Both the position numbers and the translations under genes were made by a program. From Blepharisma stoltei (lineage: Eukaryota; Ciliophora; Heterotrichea; Heterotrichida; Blepharismidae), in NCBI GenBank assembly GCA_914767885.1, contig CAJZBQ010000016.1:620001-684000 (forward strand): 64,000 bases of DNA, written 5' to 3'. Each line of letters opens with the position of its first letter. The first letter of the stretch is position 1. The notes under the pieces were generated by a model. The model had not been told where the DNA came from and searched no databases. It worked only from the letters and a program-made list of their open reading frames with translations. Of this stretch, positions 44,385 to 56,888 are shown piece by piece.

Positions 44385-47110
44385 ATGAGTGTTGCTGGTC
44401 CTGATCAAACTATTATTTCTTCGAGAATATCTTCAAGAAGAAACTCTACGAGAGCTGCAGAAGAAAATGTTTCTGATAATGAAGACATCGTTGGGCAAAT
44501 GCAACAAGGTGCATCAAATATTCGGTAAAAATAAGAAATTTTGAGGATTTTCCCTATTGATTATTTTTGGAATTTTGAGGATTTTTCCTATTGATTGAAA
44601 TTTAATGGTTTTTGTTTGGAAAAATTTTGCATAAAGGAAATTTGATTAATTTTATTTTAACAGAGCCGAATATTCTTGTCGCTGTTAGATGCAGACCACT
44701 TACCAAAAAGGAAAAAGAAATAGACGACACCAACCTAATCCAAATCATTGAAGAAAGAGTAGTTTTGCTGCTTGACCCTCAATTTAAATACGGTGACAAA
44801 GGCAGCCGCGCCAAAGAAAAGCAATACGCCTTTGATTATGCATTTGACGAAAACGCATTACAGAAGGACATCTTTGACAAAACTACGAATTTCCTAATCG
44901 ACGGAGTCCTTAATGGTTACAATGCAACTGTTTTTGCATATGGGGCAACAGGGGCAGGAAAAACATATACAATGCTTGGAGAAGTCAACAGTCCTGGATT
45001 AATGCTAATGACTTTTATCGAACTCTTTACCAAGGTGGAGAAATTAACTTTAGAAAGAGCTTATAAGGTGAAATTAAGCTATTTGGAAATTTATAATGAG
45101 GTTGTCAAAGATCTAATTCATCCCACAACCAGTGTGCTAGATATTCGTGAAGATCCAGTTAAAGGAATTGTGGTTGCTGGGCTTGCGGAGCTTATGGCAA
45201 CTTCGCCAGATGAAGTTATAGAGTGTTTGCAGCTGGGAAATATGAGGAGAACATGCGAACCTACAGAAGCAAACCAGACTTCAAGTCGGTCTCATGCAGT
45301 TTTGCAAATTACTGTTGAATATAAAGATAAAGCTTCAGGGACTGAATCTGAAATAATTGTAGGAAAACTATCACTTATAGACTTGGCAGGGTCTGAAAGA
45401 GCATCTCATACAAAAAATCGAGGAATTAGACTAATTGAAGGAGCCAACATCAATAGGTCTTTGCTTGCATTAGGAAATTGCATAAATGCGCTATGCGAAG
45501 CTACAGAAAGGGGCGGAAAAGTTTATATCCCATATAGAGACTCCAAACTTACCCGTTTGCTTAAAGATTCCTTAGGAGGAAATTGCAGAACCGTCATGAT
45601 TGCTTGTATTTCTCCATATTCTGGAAGTTTTTTCGACACAAGTAATACGTTAAAATATGCAAACAGAGCAAAAAATATTAAAACAAATCTGCAAAGAAAT
45701 GTTGTGAACGTTTCATATCATATTGCAAAATATACAGCAATAATAGCGCAGCTACGACAAGAGGTCTCTGATTTAAGAAAACTTTTGAAGTCAAAAAATC
45801 CGAACCCAGCTGCATTTAACAATGAAAAATACCAAATTGAGTTTAAACGGGTGCAAGCCCAATGATCGTGTACTTTTGATAGTATAAATTTCACCGAAGT
45901 ACAAATGGTCGAAAATTGGTTGAAACTTTTTGATAGAGAGATTTTTGTCTGAAAAAAACGTTTAAATTTCTACCAAATGTCACACTATTTGACCAAATGG
46001 TCTCCAATAAATGTGCACTATAAAAATATACTGTCATTTGGCATGGAGCCAAGTTTAAACACACATTTTCAAGATGAAGCAAAAATAAGAAAGAAAATAC
46101 ATGAATGCCAACAAACAAAAGAAGAATTAGGCTTCATGCTATTTTCAAGACAAACTGAGCTGGATCGAGCTAAAGCAAAAACTGGAGAAGACAGTGCTGC
46201 AGCTAGAGCTTTAAATAAAGAAGTAGAAAGGCTAAAAAAATCAATTGAGGAGCAAACTCAAGTAAATAATACATATGAAGACGTACTTAAAGGACTAGAA
46301 AATAAAAGAGACGAAATTAAATCAGAATGAATCAGAAAAGGCATCCCTGAGCCTCATTTATCAAGCTTACAACTTATGATGCAGCAGCAGGTTTTAGCCA
46401 TGAATTCTATTGATGCCCAACGAGACAAAAACCACGACCAAGTGGTTTTAAAGCAAAAAGAGCTTTATATACAGCTGCTCATGAATCAGCTGAGATTAAG
46501 AGATAATGTAATTGACATTCAAAATGGCATTTTCAAAGAAGAAAACATAGGAATGAAGCCTGATCTTAAAAAAGTTTATAGTCAAATCCAAAGCATTGAC
46601 GAAATTACTTCCTCTTCAATTGTATCTTTCCCTGATCTCCATATGAACTCTCCATCTTTATATGGCCGTTCAAAGCCCAAAGCATATAAAAGTGATCATT
46701 TTTTGCCTCCAATTACTCAAGCTCCAACAGCTAAAACATCAGCCCTAAATACTCCTCATTCCAGGATACCTAAAATTGCTTCAAAGCGATATTTATCTAA
46801 TGAGCCAAAAGATGAAAAATTCTCCAATATTAATTTATTGCATCCCAAAGCGAAAAGATTGACTTCAAATGATAATAAATTGAAAGAGCAGAGATCGAAA
46901 ACAAATTCAGGGCTTTATGAAGACTCAGATTCAGAACAGTCAAGTGTGAAACAGGTTGCAATAATTGGAAAGACAAGTGATAAATATCAAAAAAGTCCGA
47001 AAGTTGGATATAAAGGAAGAGAAGTAGGACATGTGATTAAAAAGAGGATAAAACCTAGAGAAATCAAGTATGGAGTCAATATTAGGGGTATTGAGAATTT
47101 TGAAGGATAA
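44385..47110 (+). CDS. Kinesin-8 motor protein
   Basis: About 800 residues after removal of two inserts. A 45-residue Ser-rich N-terminus precedes the motor domain: NILVAVRCRPLTKKEKE, P-loop GATGAGKT, switch I SSRSH, switch II DLAGSERA and the neck NTLKYANRAKNIKTNLQRNV, which is the kinesin-8 (Kip3/KIF18/KIF19) neck sequence. A coiled coil (KIRKKIHECQQTKEEL and onward) and a basic Ser-rich tail follow. Kinesin-8 walks to plus ends and limits microtubule length. The frame crosses a TGA Trp (KSEWIRKG). The junction across 45844-46057 is uncertain (see the element entry). Stop TAA. Confidence 0.88.
44519..44654. other. IES in kinesin-8 gene
   Basis: A 134-bp TA-to-TA insert (TA at 44519-44520 and 44653-44654). 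Removal joins QQGASNI to LTEPNILVAVRC in frame. A GT-AG intron reading over the same span would break the frame. Confidence 0.78.
45842..46060. mobile_element. 212-bp element with 8-bp duplication in kinesin-8 gene
   Basis: Flanked by GTTTAAAC; starts GGGTGCAAGCCCAATGATC and contains TTTTGATAG and TTTCACCGAAGTAC pieces shared with the insert at 57661-57890. Exact removal at the 8-bp repeat (212 bp) would shift the downstream frame, whereas TA-to-TA removal of 177 or 183 bp (right TA near 46021 or 46027) would keep it. The actual boundary is unresolved. Confidence 0.6.
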
Positions 47111-47635
47111 GGGAGAAATGTACAAATAGTTGTATTTTACAAATTTTTAAAATTGTATTTTTATGATAAATATTAAAGAGATACTCACATTCGCATAGAT
47201 AATCGGGACTTGTATTAAATTCTGTCTTAATTTTTTATCAAAAATGTCATGTATTTTCTAACTCTTCGCCCCCTCCGTGAGCGAACAAAAAATTTGTTCG
47301 CTTACAGGGATTAATTTTATTTTTTTAAAAATATTTATTATCAATCCTAATTCTAAATAATTTTAAAAAAAATATTAATTTAATTTATAAAAAATTTATG
47401 TTTTAATATGCAAGCTGTTTAATATTATACAGAATTAGCTAGATTTCATTATAATAGTTTTACTTATATATCAAAATATTTTTATATAAAAATTTTTAGA
47501 TTATAAAAATTTCTTATTCACTCAAGGAGAGTGGGTGGTTTTTTACCAAAAAAATAGGGATATTTTTCAATGGCTTTATTCGCTCAAGAGGGGGAGTAAG
47601 CATCTAAATTATCTCTTATCTTATTGGCTTGATAA
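47111..47635. other. Intergenic spacer, mostly a MITE
   Basis: Consists largely of the MITE at 47259-47599; no gene. Confidence 0.6.
47259..47599 (-). mobile_element. CTCCC-type MITE, intergenic
   Basis: TAA at 47259-47261 and 47597-47599. The right end AAGAGGGGGAG and the two-motif end with CAATGG on the right show inverse orientation. It lies 36 bp upstream of the MYST gene ATG, so it may overlap the promoter region in the germline. Confidence 0.85.
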
Positions 47636-49140
<1,505 letters not shown>

Positions 49141-50048
49141 TTTGATTTTATTAGTAATAATTAAATTCGAATTGATTCAGCAACTTATTAAATTTATAAT
49201 AAAATATCTAAAATAAAATTCTTATGATATCTTTTATTTTACTTCAAAGTTACTGTCTTAGCATTCCGGGCAATATTCATTAAGATCTTATCGCTTATAG
49301 AATCTGCTATTTCAACTCCTCAAGATTAATAAATAATTGCTTTACATATTGACTTGTATGTACCAATTATTATTGTTGCTTTTACTTGAATAATTATCAA
49401 TAATTATACCAAAGCTTCTTTTTCTTACCTCCCATTTAATTAAATTGGAATAAAATTTCTGTAAAAAGAAAAGGAGGTTAATTTTTTTTTAAATTAATAG
49501 CAATATAAATTGAATCCTATATTTTGAATTTTAATTTTATTTTCTGAAGAATTAATTGAAAAACTGCTTAAATAATATTCTACTTGCATTTTTCCATTAA
49601 ATCAGGTCAAAATAATTTTATAAAATAGTATATTTACCTATAAAATTTTCTTATTGAAAATCAAATTTCGTTTCAATTTAAAGGGGGGTAAAGTATAGAA
49701 ACCTCATTGAGAGTGGCGCTGCAAGCGCAGGCCACTCCATGCGGAATTCATGGGTTGGTCGAACCAACGCACAGTTTTGGTTCGACCAACTCCTATGTTG
49801 GTTAAACCAACACAGGAATTCCGCATGGAGTGGCCTGCGCTTGCAGCGCCACTCCAAGAAAAGAAAGTATATCAAAAATGGAAATTTTACCTATGTTTTG
49901 TTCCAATTTAAAGGGGGAATTATTCATTTTTTAAAAAGTTTGTTTACTAAATTGTTTCACAATCTTATAACACCAGACTTTTTTTCATATTTGTTTGGAA
50001 AAAAATTAGAATTATTTTATTTTCATTTGACTTCAAAAAATATTAAAT
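49141..50048. other. Intergenic spacer with a hairpin
   Basis: AT-rich; holds the hairpin at 49694-49870 and no supported gene. Confidence 0.6.
49694..49870. repeat. Hairpin, TATAGAAA family copy 3
   Basis: Perfect 39-bp arms (49711-49749 and 49816-49854) with GTATAGAAA at the outer left and AGTGGCGCTGCAAGCGC at the arm start. The loop holds three short palindromes TTGGTCGAACCAA, TTGGTTCGACCAA and TTGGTTAAACCAA. Confidence 0.85.
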
Positions 50049-51145
50049 TTAATTAGTGCTATCTTTACCAGACTTCATCTCAGGTGAAGGGCCACCAGAC
50101 TTAGCTATTTTATGAATTTTCTCAGGAGAGTTCTGAGCGCCACTTATAATTGCAGGAGGTGCTTTAAGACAATGCTTAGCTTCAAAATTGATATTTTGAT
50201 TATGCTGCACAGAGCTCGTCACTTTCTTTTTAATTTTTTTAGCAATACTTTGCTGCCTATTAAACTTGATTTTCTTATTTATTTTTCTCTGTTTATAATT
50301 CCTCCAGCATCTCTGGATCTTAATTGCACTAATTCTTCTATTCTCCTCTTTAATTTTTTCAAAAAATTGCAAATTTTTCATTAAATCATTTTTTTCTTTA
50401 ATAATCATATAGCTGCTCCTAGATTTATACCCTTTTCACATTTTCTGAATCATTATTGCTGCATTTATTTGTGATTTTCTCAATTTCTTTGGCTCAAGCT
50501 TGATGCCTTTGTATTTATTTCAAGCATTTTGTATCATTTTTGCACTAATTTCTCTTTTGAGTAGAATCTGCTCTTGGAGCTTTTTTCAGTTATATTTTTT
50601 TCATTTATTCTGTATAGTCACAGCAGCTTGTTTTTCTTTTAAATATAAATTCTTTTTTAAAGCTTTTTTAAGCAAATCATCTTCTGTTAAATTTTTTATT
50701 TCTTTGGGACTAAATTGGGTTCCATACTGTTGAAAAATGTTTTGAATTATCCGCTCTTTTGAGATTTTTTGTTGCATTCGTTTGATTTTTTCTATTGTTT
50801 TTATAATTAAATAAGGAGCCAATTAATGAAAGGGGTTTAATATATTCCTAAAATAATATAATATTAGATAATAGGGCAGAGTAAACAGCTTAGTATTTTT
50901 AGGGATATTTCTTTAGCCATTCTTGCTTCTCTGGTAGGAGAGTCAAACATTGATCTTTCTCTTCGATGATATTGCTGATAATATGCTTTTGGAAAATTAA
51001 ATGTCCTACCCAGATTAGAATATTGTCTTTTCACAATTCGGTTTCTTGGGGTCACTGTTGGTAAAGTTATATCTGAACTAATAGGTGAGACTTTTGATGT
51101 CCCAATAAACACTTTTGGCTTATTTAATATTGGCAAATGCTCCAT
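50049..51145 (-). CDS. IQ-motif (calmodulin-binding) protein
   Basis: 336 residues after removing an 86-bp IES. Basic N-terminal half (MEHLPILNKPKVFIG, VKRQYSNLGRTFNFPKAYY), then four IQ motifs: AAVTIQNKWKKYN, AKMIQNAWNKYKG, AAIMIQKMWKGYKSR and AIKIQRCWRNYKQR. The Trp of the first three is TGA and of the fourth TGG, a direct internal proof of the code. The motifs bind calmodulin or centrin-type EF-hand proteins, so a cytoskeletal or contractile role is likely in a contractile ciliate. Start ATG 51143-51145; stop TAA. Confidence 0.8.
50808..50895. other. Short IES in IQ-motif gene
   Basis: An 86-bp TA-to-TA insert (TA at 50808-50809 and 50894-50895) carrying stops; removal joins AKEISLKI to IIKTIEKIKRM in frame. 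Confidence 0.78.
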
Positions 51146-51211
51146 TAAAGTTAAATTTAGAATCAAAATTAATTGTCATAAATAGCAAGGACTTGGATTT
51201 TTATATAAACA

Positions 51212-51757
51212 TTATTTTTTATGTGAAATTGTCCGTGAGAGCCAAGTTAATCCTTCTCTTAGCCCTTGATTATTAATTATACTAGCAGGTTGAATATGCC
51301 AATTTCTTCCTCTTATCAAATCAAGTCCTAATCTTTCTCTGATTTGATCAACATTCATAGCATTAGGTAAATCTTGTTTATTAGCTAATATTAATATAGG
51401 GACACCTATAAGTTGATTTTCATTACACAAATCATCTAGTCCTTCCCTTGCATAACAGTCTTTTACGTCATCGTTGGAATCTACAACAAATATTATCCCT
51501 TGAACGTTTTCATAATATTGTCTCTGCACTGATCTAAATTTTTCAGGATAAAGATCAAAAACAGTAAATGTAATATTTTGGTATGTCGCTTGCTCAATAC
51601 AGAATCCCATTATTGGAATTTTTACTGTAAGAGTGTTTTCAAGGTTTAGTCTGTAAAGGATTGTGGTTTTTCCAGCATAATCATTTCCTACTATCAATAT
51701 ATTGATTAGTTTGCGACCAAATATATGTTGCCAAAATTGAGAGATTGATGCACCCAT
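51212..51757 (-). CDS. Divergent ARF-family GTPase with lost switch II
   Basis: 181 residues, same length and frame layout as the ARF1 gene 660 bp upstream, so they are tandem duplicates. It keeps Gly2 for myristoylation (MGASISQFW), P-loop GNDYAGKTTIL and NKQD. The switch II motif WDVGGQ is replaced by FDLYPE, losing both glycines and the catalytic Gln71, and switch I PTIGFNVE is changed to PIMGFCIE. The base-contact SAC-like motif is also altered (ASIINN). It can probably still bind nucleotide but should be unable to hydrolyse GTP in the normal way. Could act as a locked or decoy ARF. Confidence 0.85.
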   Translation of the reverse strand: MGASISQFWQHIFGRKLINILIVGNDYAGKTTILYRLNLENTLTVKIPIMGFCIEQATYQNITFTVFDLYPEKFRSVQRQYYENVQGIIFVVDSNDDVKDCYAREGLDDLCNENQLIGVPILILANKQDLPNAMNVDQIRERLGLDLIRGRNWHIQPASIINNQGLREGLTWLSRTISHKK

Positions 51758-52418
51758 CAGATTTATGAATATTTAATTTTTGCATTTTAAGTTAGATTTA
51801 TCTAAAAATACGATATTTTCTGACTCTGAACTAGGACATTTTATTTTGAAAAAAATACAATTGCCAAAGAATTTTAATAAAATAGAATAAGAATTATAAG
51901 TAAAATTAATTCTTTATATTCCTGCCTGTTTAATTTTCTAACCACATAAGCCAGGTTCAAGCCCACTTCCGTTCTTAAAAGATTATGCTTGAATTATCCT
52001 TACTTCCCCCCCTCCGTGAGTGGACAAAACCATTAGAAAAATCGCCATTTTTTGCCCAAAAACCAACCCTCCGTGAGTGAACAAAAATTTTTTTACAAAT
52101 TGCATTTTAGGACATAAAATTTTATAAATTAAATTAATATTTGCTTTCCAATTTTTGCAAATTAGGATTTTTTTTAAAATTCGAAAAAAAAAAATTTTCT
52201 ATAAAATTTATATATAAATTTTTTTAAAAAAAAAAATTAACCCCCCTCTGTGAGTGAACAAAAAATTTTTTTTCACTCACGGAGGGGGGGGGAGTTAAAA
52301 GCCAGGCTATTTTACTTATAATAAAGTAGCTTATTTTAATTAAAATATTTTAAACCTTTTTATTTACAATATTAAATGTGATAAATGAAAAAAATTATAA
52401 AAATGATTCTTACATTAT
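51758..52418. other. Spacer between two ARF genes
   Basis: AT-rich; nearly half is the MITE at 52000-52297. No gene. Confidence 0.6.
52000..52297 (+). mobile_element. CTCCC-type MITE, intergenic
   Basis: TTA at 52000-52002 and 52295-52297; ends CTTCCCCCCCTCCGTGAG and GGAGGGGGGGGGAG. About 70 bp of the usual centre is missing. Confidence 0.88.
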
Positions 52419-52964
52419 TTATGCTTTCCCAGTCAATGCTCTAGAAAGCCAATCTAGTCCTTCATATAGCCCATCCCCACTAACAGCACATGTGCTCTGA
52501 ATATACCATTTCTTCCCTCTTATCGCATGTAGCCCCAATTTATCAGTTAACTCCGCTGCAGTCATCGAATGAGGCAAATCTTGCTTATTTGCCAGCACTA
52601 AAACACAAGTATCTCTAAGCTGATCTTCATTAACAAGCCTATAAAGCTCTTCTTTTGCATCCTCAATTCTTTTAGTGTCATTAGAATCGACCACAAAAAT
52701 GATCCCTTGGATATTTTCATAATAATATCTCCACAATGGTCTTATTTTGTCTTGCCCACCAACATCCCAGACTGTAAAAGAAATATTGCGATATTCAACT
52801 CTTTCTACGTTAAATCCAATAGTCGGAATGGTTGTTACAACTTCGCCTAGTTTTAGCTTGTAAAGAATGGTTGTTTTGCCTGCTGCGTCAAGGCCCACCA
52901 TAAGAATGCGCATCTCTCTGTGTGAGATAAGTCTTTGCCAAATTCTTGAAAATAATAAACCCAT
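52419..52964 (-). CDS. ARF1: ADP-ribosylation factor 1-type GTPase
   Basis: 181 residues, the standard ARF length and near-canonical throughout: Gly2, [42 protein letters not shown], and [18 protein letters not shown] (SCA-type base contact plus C-terminal helix). It recruits COPI and adaptor coats on Golgi membranes in its GTP form. No inserts. Stop TAA. The divergent paralogue lies directly downstream. Confidence 0.95.
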   Translation of the reverse strand: MGLLFSRIWQRLISHREMRILMVGLDAAGKTTILYKLKLGEVVTTIPTIGFNVERVEYRNISFTVWDVGGQDKIRPLWRYYYENIQGIIFVVDSNDTKRIEDAKEELYRLVNEDQLRDTCVLVLANKQDLPHSMTAAELTDKLGLHAIRGKKWYIQSTCAVSGDGLYEGLDWLSRALTGKA

Positions 52965-53290
52965 TTATTTATATATAATTTTTATTAATTCTGCTATTTA
53001 TAGTAATGGTCAGACCCCTGATATTGCAAATACAAATAAAAAATGGGGGTAAAAATGGCCTATAGGGAAATCTCGAATAATCATGCTTTTTCCTACGTCA
53101 TAAAAAATGGATATGAAAGGAACTATTAAAATTGTTAATGTGGATAAAATAGAAAATTAAGATTATTTTTACTATTTAAAGCAGCAGAATAAATGCTTTA
53201 AATATTGAACAAATTTAGTAGTGATAGACTGCTGTTTTCAGATATAAAAAATTGATTTTTTTAATTTAACGTATACAAACTCTGATATTT

Positions 53291-55068
53291 TTACTTCCAT
53301 GCTCCATATAAATTATGCTTGGCAAGAGCATTTTCATCCTCCTCACGCCTTCACCTATTAACTACCCTGGGAGCTAAAAACCCTCCCCAGGCTCCCAAAA
53401 TAAAAGCAATAACCAAAATGCTCAAAGCAATTACTCCAACTCTCGTATTTTGCATGATATCATTGCATGTCTTTGTATTCACATCTTTACAGAAATTCAA
53501 TACATGATAATTCCTATTAAAAAACACAAGATCGTCCATAGCATTTTCAAGGACCTTAAGAATTTTCCACAATTGTAATATCTTTGCATCGTTATTTAAT
53601 AGCTCATGCATTGATCTTAAACTATCAGAGTTCGTGATTGGGTTAATCTGATATAAATTAAACAATCTTGAATTTATTAATTTCAAGTCTGCGTCAATTG
53701 ATAATGATATTTCTGCTTGGATTTTTGTTAAATCATGTTTAGATTCATTTGAAAGGTCTGAGTAGTAATAGCTTAGTCCTGAATTTCCTAATTCCCACCC
53801 ACTGTGAGTGAACAAAACCATTGAAAAAATCCCTATTTTTTGGGTAAAAGCCCATCCTCCGTGAGTGAACAAAAATTTTGATATATAAGTTATAATCTTT
53901 ATAATGAAATCTCTTCCTAATTCTGTTAATTTTAAACAGCTCGCATTTTAAATCATAAATTTTACAAATTAAATTGCTTTCCGTTTTGCGAATAGGGATT
54001 TTTTTAAATTTCGGGAAATAAATTATTCGCTTACGGAGGAGGGAGTAAAGGAATATAGCTATCATCTAAGCATTCAGAAATAGACTCGCAATAATCAATA
54101 CTCCCAGTCAATTCCATTATATATGGAACGTACGTCAAAGTTGTAAGGACTGCCATAACTCATAAAGAAATCCCAAAACCCAAGGCAACAGTTTCTTCTT
54201 TTATTACAAAAGCAACGAAACCTATTAGATACAGTACAAACCCAACGCAAAATATGATAAAACTTGCAATTAACCTTGTTTTATCTAGACTATTTACATC
54301 ATCTTCAAAATTATCTGCTTTATCTTGCATTTTCTCTGCTTCTTCTATAGATTTTTCAAGCAAATTATAGTGAATGTCAGCGAAACTGCTATCTTCTTCA
54401 TGGGACTGATTAGAAATTTCTATTAATTCTTCTTTAATTTGGGATAAAGTGGAGTAGGTAGCTTCTGAGTGGGCATTTGTGATTTTAACTGCGCTGTTGG
54501 CTTGATTAGAAATCTGTCCGCTTGCAAATAAGAGGGTCACTCCTCCAATTAAGAATAAAAGGTAAGAAATATATTGAAATTTATCAATAAATATGAAAAA
54601 TAAATTGGAAAACTCCTATATTTTAATATTAATCATAAAATACCTGTATTAATAGAAAACATATTTATAATTTTTCAATATAAAACTCAAAGTACCTGGG
54701 GTCCATTTTAATTGTTTTGTAAATTGCTCATTTTTTAACTGCTTTCCTCCACAGTATCCTAGCTTTAGTCGAAAAATAATAGTCACAATCAATGCCGTTA
54801 GCATGATAAATGATGAAAGAAATGCCCACCACGCTTGCATTATTAATCCTTCACTATAATTTGGTGATTCAGGGGTAAAGACATTCGGCAATGGTTGAAA
54901 TTTTGCATCAAATCTTGAATTCTGGTCTTTTCAGCTGATTCAGGAATCCAGATTTTGGGATGAAGGGGATAGTTCTGAAGTCTCTTTTTCGAGAAATGAA
55001 GGTGATAATTGATTTTGTATAGCAAAAATACATACAACTTTAAACAGCAATAATAAGGTTAGCTTCAT
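53291..55068 (-). CDS. Multi-pass membrane protein, two IESs
   Basis: 477 residues after removing inserts of 87 and 257 bp; the sum is divisible by 3. Signal peptide MKLTLLLLFKVVCIFA. Hydrophobic segments: AWWAFLSSFIMLTALIVTII, YLLFLIGGVTLLFA, IASFIIFCVGFVLYLIGF, VALGFGISLWVMAVLTTL and VGVIALSILVIAFILGAW. Long soluble helical stretches lie between the second and third, and between the fourth and fifth. This arrangement recalls prominin or tweety-like proteins, but I see no diagnostic motif. Several Trp are TGA (DSWISWKD, VNRWRRE). Stop TAA. Role unknown; a surface or cortical membrane protein is likely. Confidence 0.75.
53789..54048 (+). mobile_element. CTCCC-type MITE in membrane protein exon
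   Basis: A 257-bp insert flanked by TAA (53789-53791 and 54046-54048), ends TTCCCACCCACTGTGAGTG and GGAGGAGGGAG. Removal joins DDSYIPL to GNSGLSYYY in frame. Confidence 0.88.
54592..54680. other. Short IES in membrane protein gene
   Basis: Inferred 87-bp TA-to-TA insert (TA at 54592-54593 and 54679-54680). It carries TAA/TAG stops; removal joins PGTLSFI to FIDKFQYISYLLFL in frame. Confidence 0.65.
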
Positions 55069-55136
55069 TTTTTGTTATGACAGTTAGAGTTAAGAATAAA
55101 TGTTAAAATGCTTATCCTTTTGTATAAATAAAATTT

Positions 55137-55478
55137 TAACTCCTCCCTTCTGTAAGCGAACAAAACCCATTGGGAAAATCCCTATTTTTGCCCAAAAGCC
55201 CATCCTTCGCGAGCGAACAAACAATTTTTTTATGAAAAAAAAATTGATGCATAAATGATAAGCGCTATAATCGAATCTATTTCTAGTTTTGTTTAATTTT
55301 AAACATCTGCGCTTTAAAATATAAATTTCACAAAATTAAATTTATTTGATTTCCAATTTTTTCGAATTGCCATTTTTTTAAATTTCGAAAAAACAAAATT
55401 TTACTATAAAATTTATTAAATTAATCTCCTTCAGTGCGCTAACAAAATTGTTTTTTTATTCACTCACGGAGGGGGTAA
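55137..55478 (+). mobile_element. CTCCC-type MITE, intergenic
   Basis: TAA at 55137-55139 and 55476-55478; ends CTCCTCCCTTCTGTAAGCG and CACGGAGGGGG (final AG lost). It fills most of the gap between the membrane protein and bystin genes. Confidence 0.85.
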
Positions 55479-55595
55479 GATTTATTAATGTATTAAATAT
55501 ATTTTTGGTTAAATTTTTTAATTATAGGACAATTTAATAAGAAAAATTAGCTGGTCATTTATTATTTATTTCTAATTTCCATCATCATATAATTA

Positions 55596-56847
55596 ATGGG
55601 CAAAACTAATAGAACAAAGCACGTAAAAGTATCCCACAAAGACACAGTCTTAAAGCGCAAAATTGAAGAGCCCAAGGAAAAAATCAAAGACCCTGAAGAT
55701 CTGATTGATGCTGAAGGCTTTATTTGTCTTCCAGCTTCAGAAGAAGTCCCTGAAGAGGTAGAGAATGAGCTTCAAGCATTCAGAGCCAATCGAGTCACAT
55801 TTAACACAGAACTCAGCGAGAAGCTTAAAGACACAAGTTCTTTGGACCCAAAGATAAAAGACGTCTATTCTAAGGTTGGGAAAATTCTTCGAGGATATCG
55901 AAGTGGAAAGCTTCCAAATGCTTTCAAAATAATCCCAGGGCTTGAAAAGTGGATGGAAATCCTCGAACTTACCAGTCCAGACGACTGGAGCCCACAAGCT
56001 GTATATCAAGCCACCAAAATTTTTGTATCAAGTATGGGTCCTAAGCAGTCACAAAAATTTTTATATGATTTTTAGGCTATATTTGTGGAGAAATGAATAT
56101 TTGGGGATTTATAGGAAATTCAAGGGAAAAGGCTATACAGAACCCTTTATAATGCGGCTAAAAAAGACATTCAGAAACACAAAAAATTAAACTACCATCA
56201 TTATTTAGCCTTGAAAAAGGCTTTTTATAAGCCTGCGGCTTGAATAAGAGGAATTCTGTTTCCCCTTTGTGAAGAAGACTGTACTCTAAAAGAAGCAACT
56301 ATAATAGGATCAGTGATTTCAAAGGTATGTGCATGACATTAAGGTGGTGCTTTTCTTGGCATTCTCCATTTCACCCGTGCTACATTACGTGCCGGATGAT
56401 AAAAAATCCAGCGAACAGTTATTAACTATTTAGGTATCCTATAATCTATTCCTCTATCATTAAATTTTTATATATATTAATTAATATTAAATTACCCCAA
56501 AAGTAATATCAATTCCCATGCTTCATGCTGGGGCTGCTCTTATAAAACTTTCAGACATGGAATGTACAGGCCCAGTCATACATTTCATCAAAGTTTTACT
56601 ACAAAAAAGATACGCATTGCCTGGAAGAGTCCTTGCTAGTGTGTGTAAATTTTTCTATAAGCTTATTATGGATGACCGAAGGATGCCTGTTATGTGGCAT
56701 CAAGCCTTGCTAACCCTTGCTCAATATTATGGCAAAGAAATTGAGCCTGAGTTAAAAGACGAAATCCGGGAATTGATAAAAATCCATAACCACCCACAGA
56801 TTACTCCTGAAATCAGAAAGTATCTGTTTAATGAAGGGAGAGAGTAA
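55596..56847 (+). CDS. BYSL: Bystin (Enp1), 40S ribosome biogenesis factor
   Basis: 331 residues after removing inserts of 75 and 181 bp; the sum is divisible by 3. Bystin is a nucleolar and cytoplasmic factor bound to pre-40S particles. Seen here: KLPNAFKIIPGLEKWMEIL, WSPQAVYQATKIFVSSM, KKLNYHHYLALKKAFYKPAA followed by a TGA Trp and IRGILFPLCE, ISKVSIPMLHAGAALIKL, KRYALPGRVLASV, and MPVMWHQALLTLAQ. The N-terminal region is shorter than in animals (about 437 residues) or yeast (483). Each insert junction restores a family motif. Stop TAA. Confidence 0.93.
56073..56149. other. Short IES in bystin gene
   Basis: A 75-bp TA-to-TA insert (TA at 56073-56074 and 56148-56149); removal joins QKFLYDF to YNAAKKDIQKHKKLN. 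Confidence 0.8.
56326..56508. other. IES in bystin gene
   Basis: A 181-bp TA-to-TA insert (TA at 56326-56327 and 56507-56508); removal gives GSVISKVSIPMLHAGAAL, the exact family motif. Confidence 0.87.
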
Positions 56848-56888
56848 TGAGTTAATAAGTAATACACAATATTTTTATGCAATAAATA

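Noticed and set aside
44522-44661. A ~140-nt GT-AG intron in kinesin-8
   Set aside because: Removing it gives the wrong frame for the motor domain; the TA-bounded IES gives the right one.
54843-55037. Second frame overlapping the membrane protein start
   Set aside because: The signal-peptide frame with TGA as Trp runs from 55068 through the same region and is better supported.
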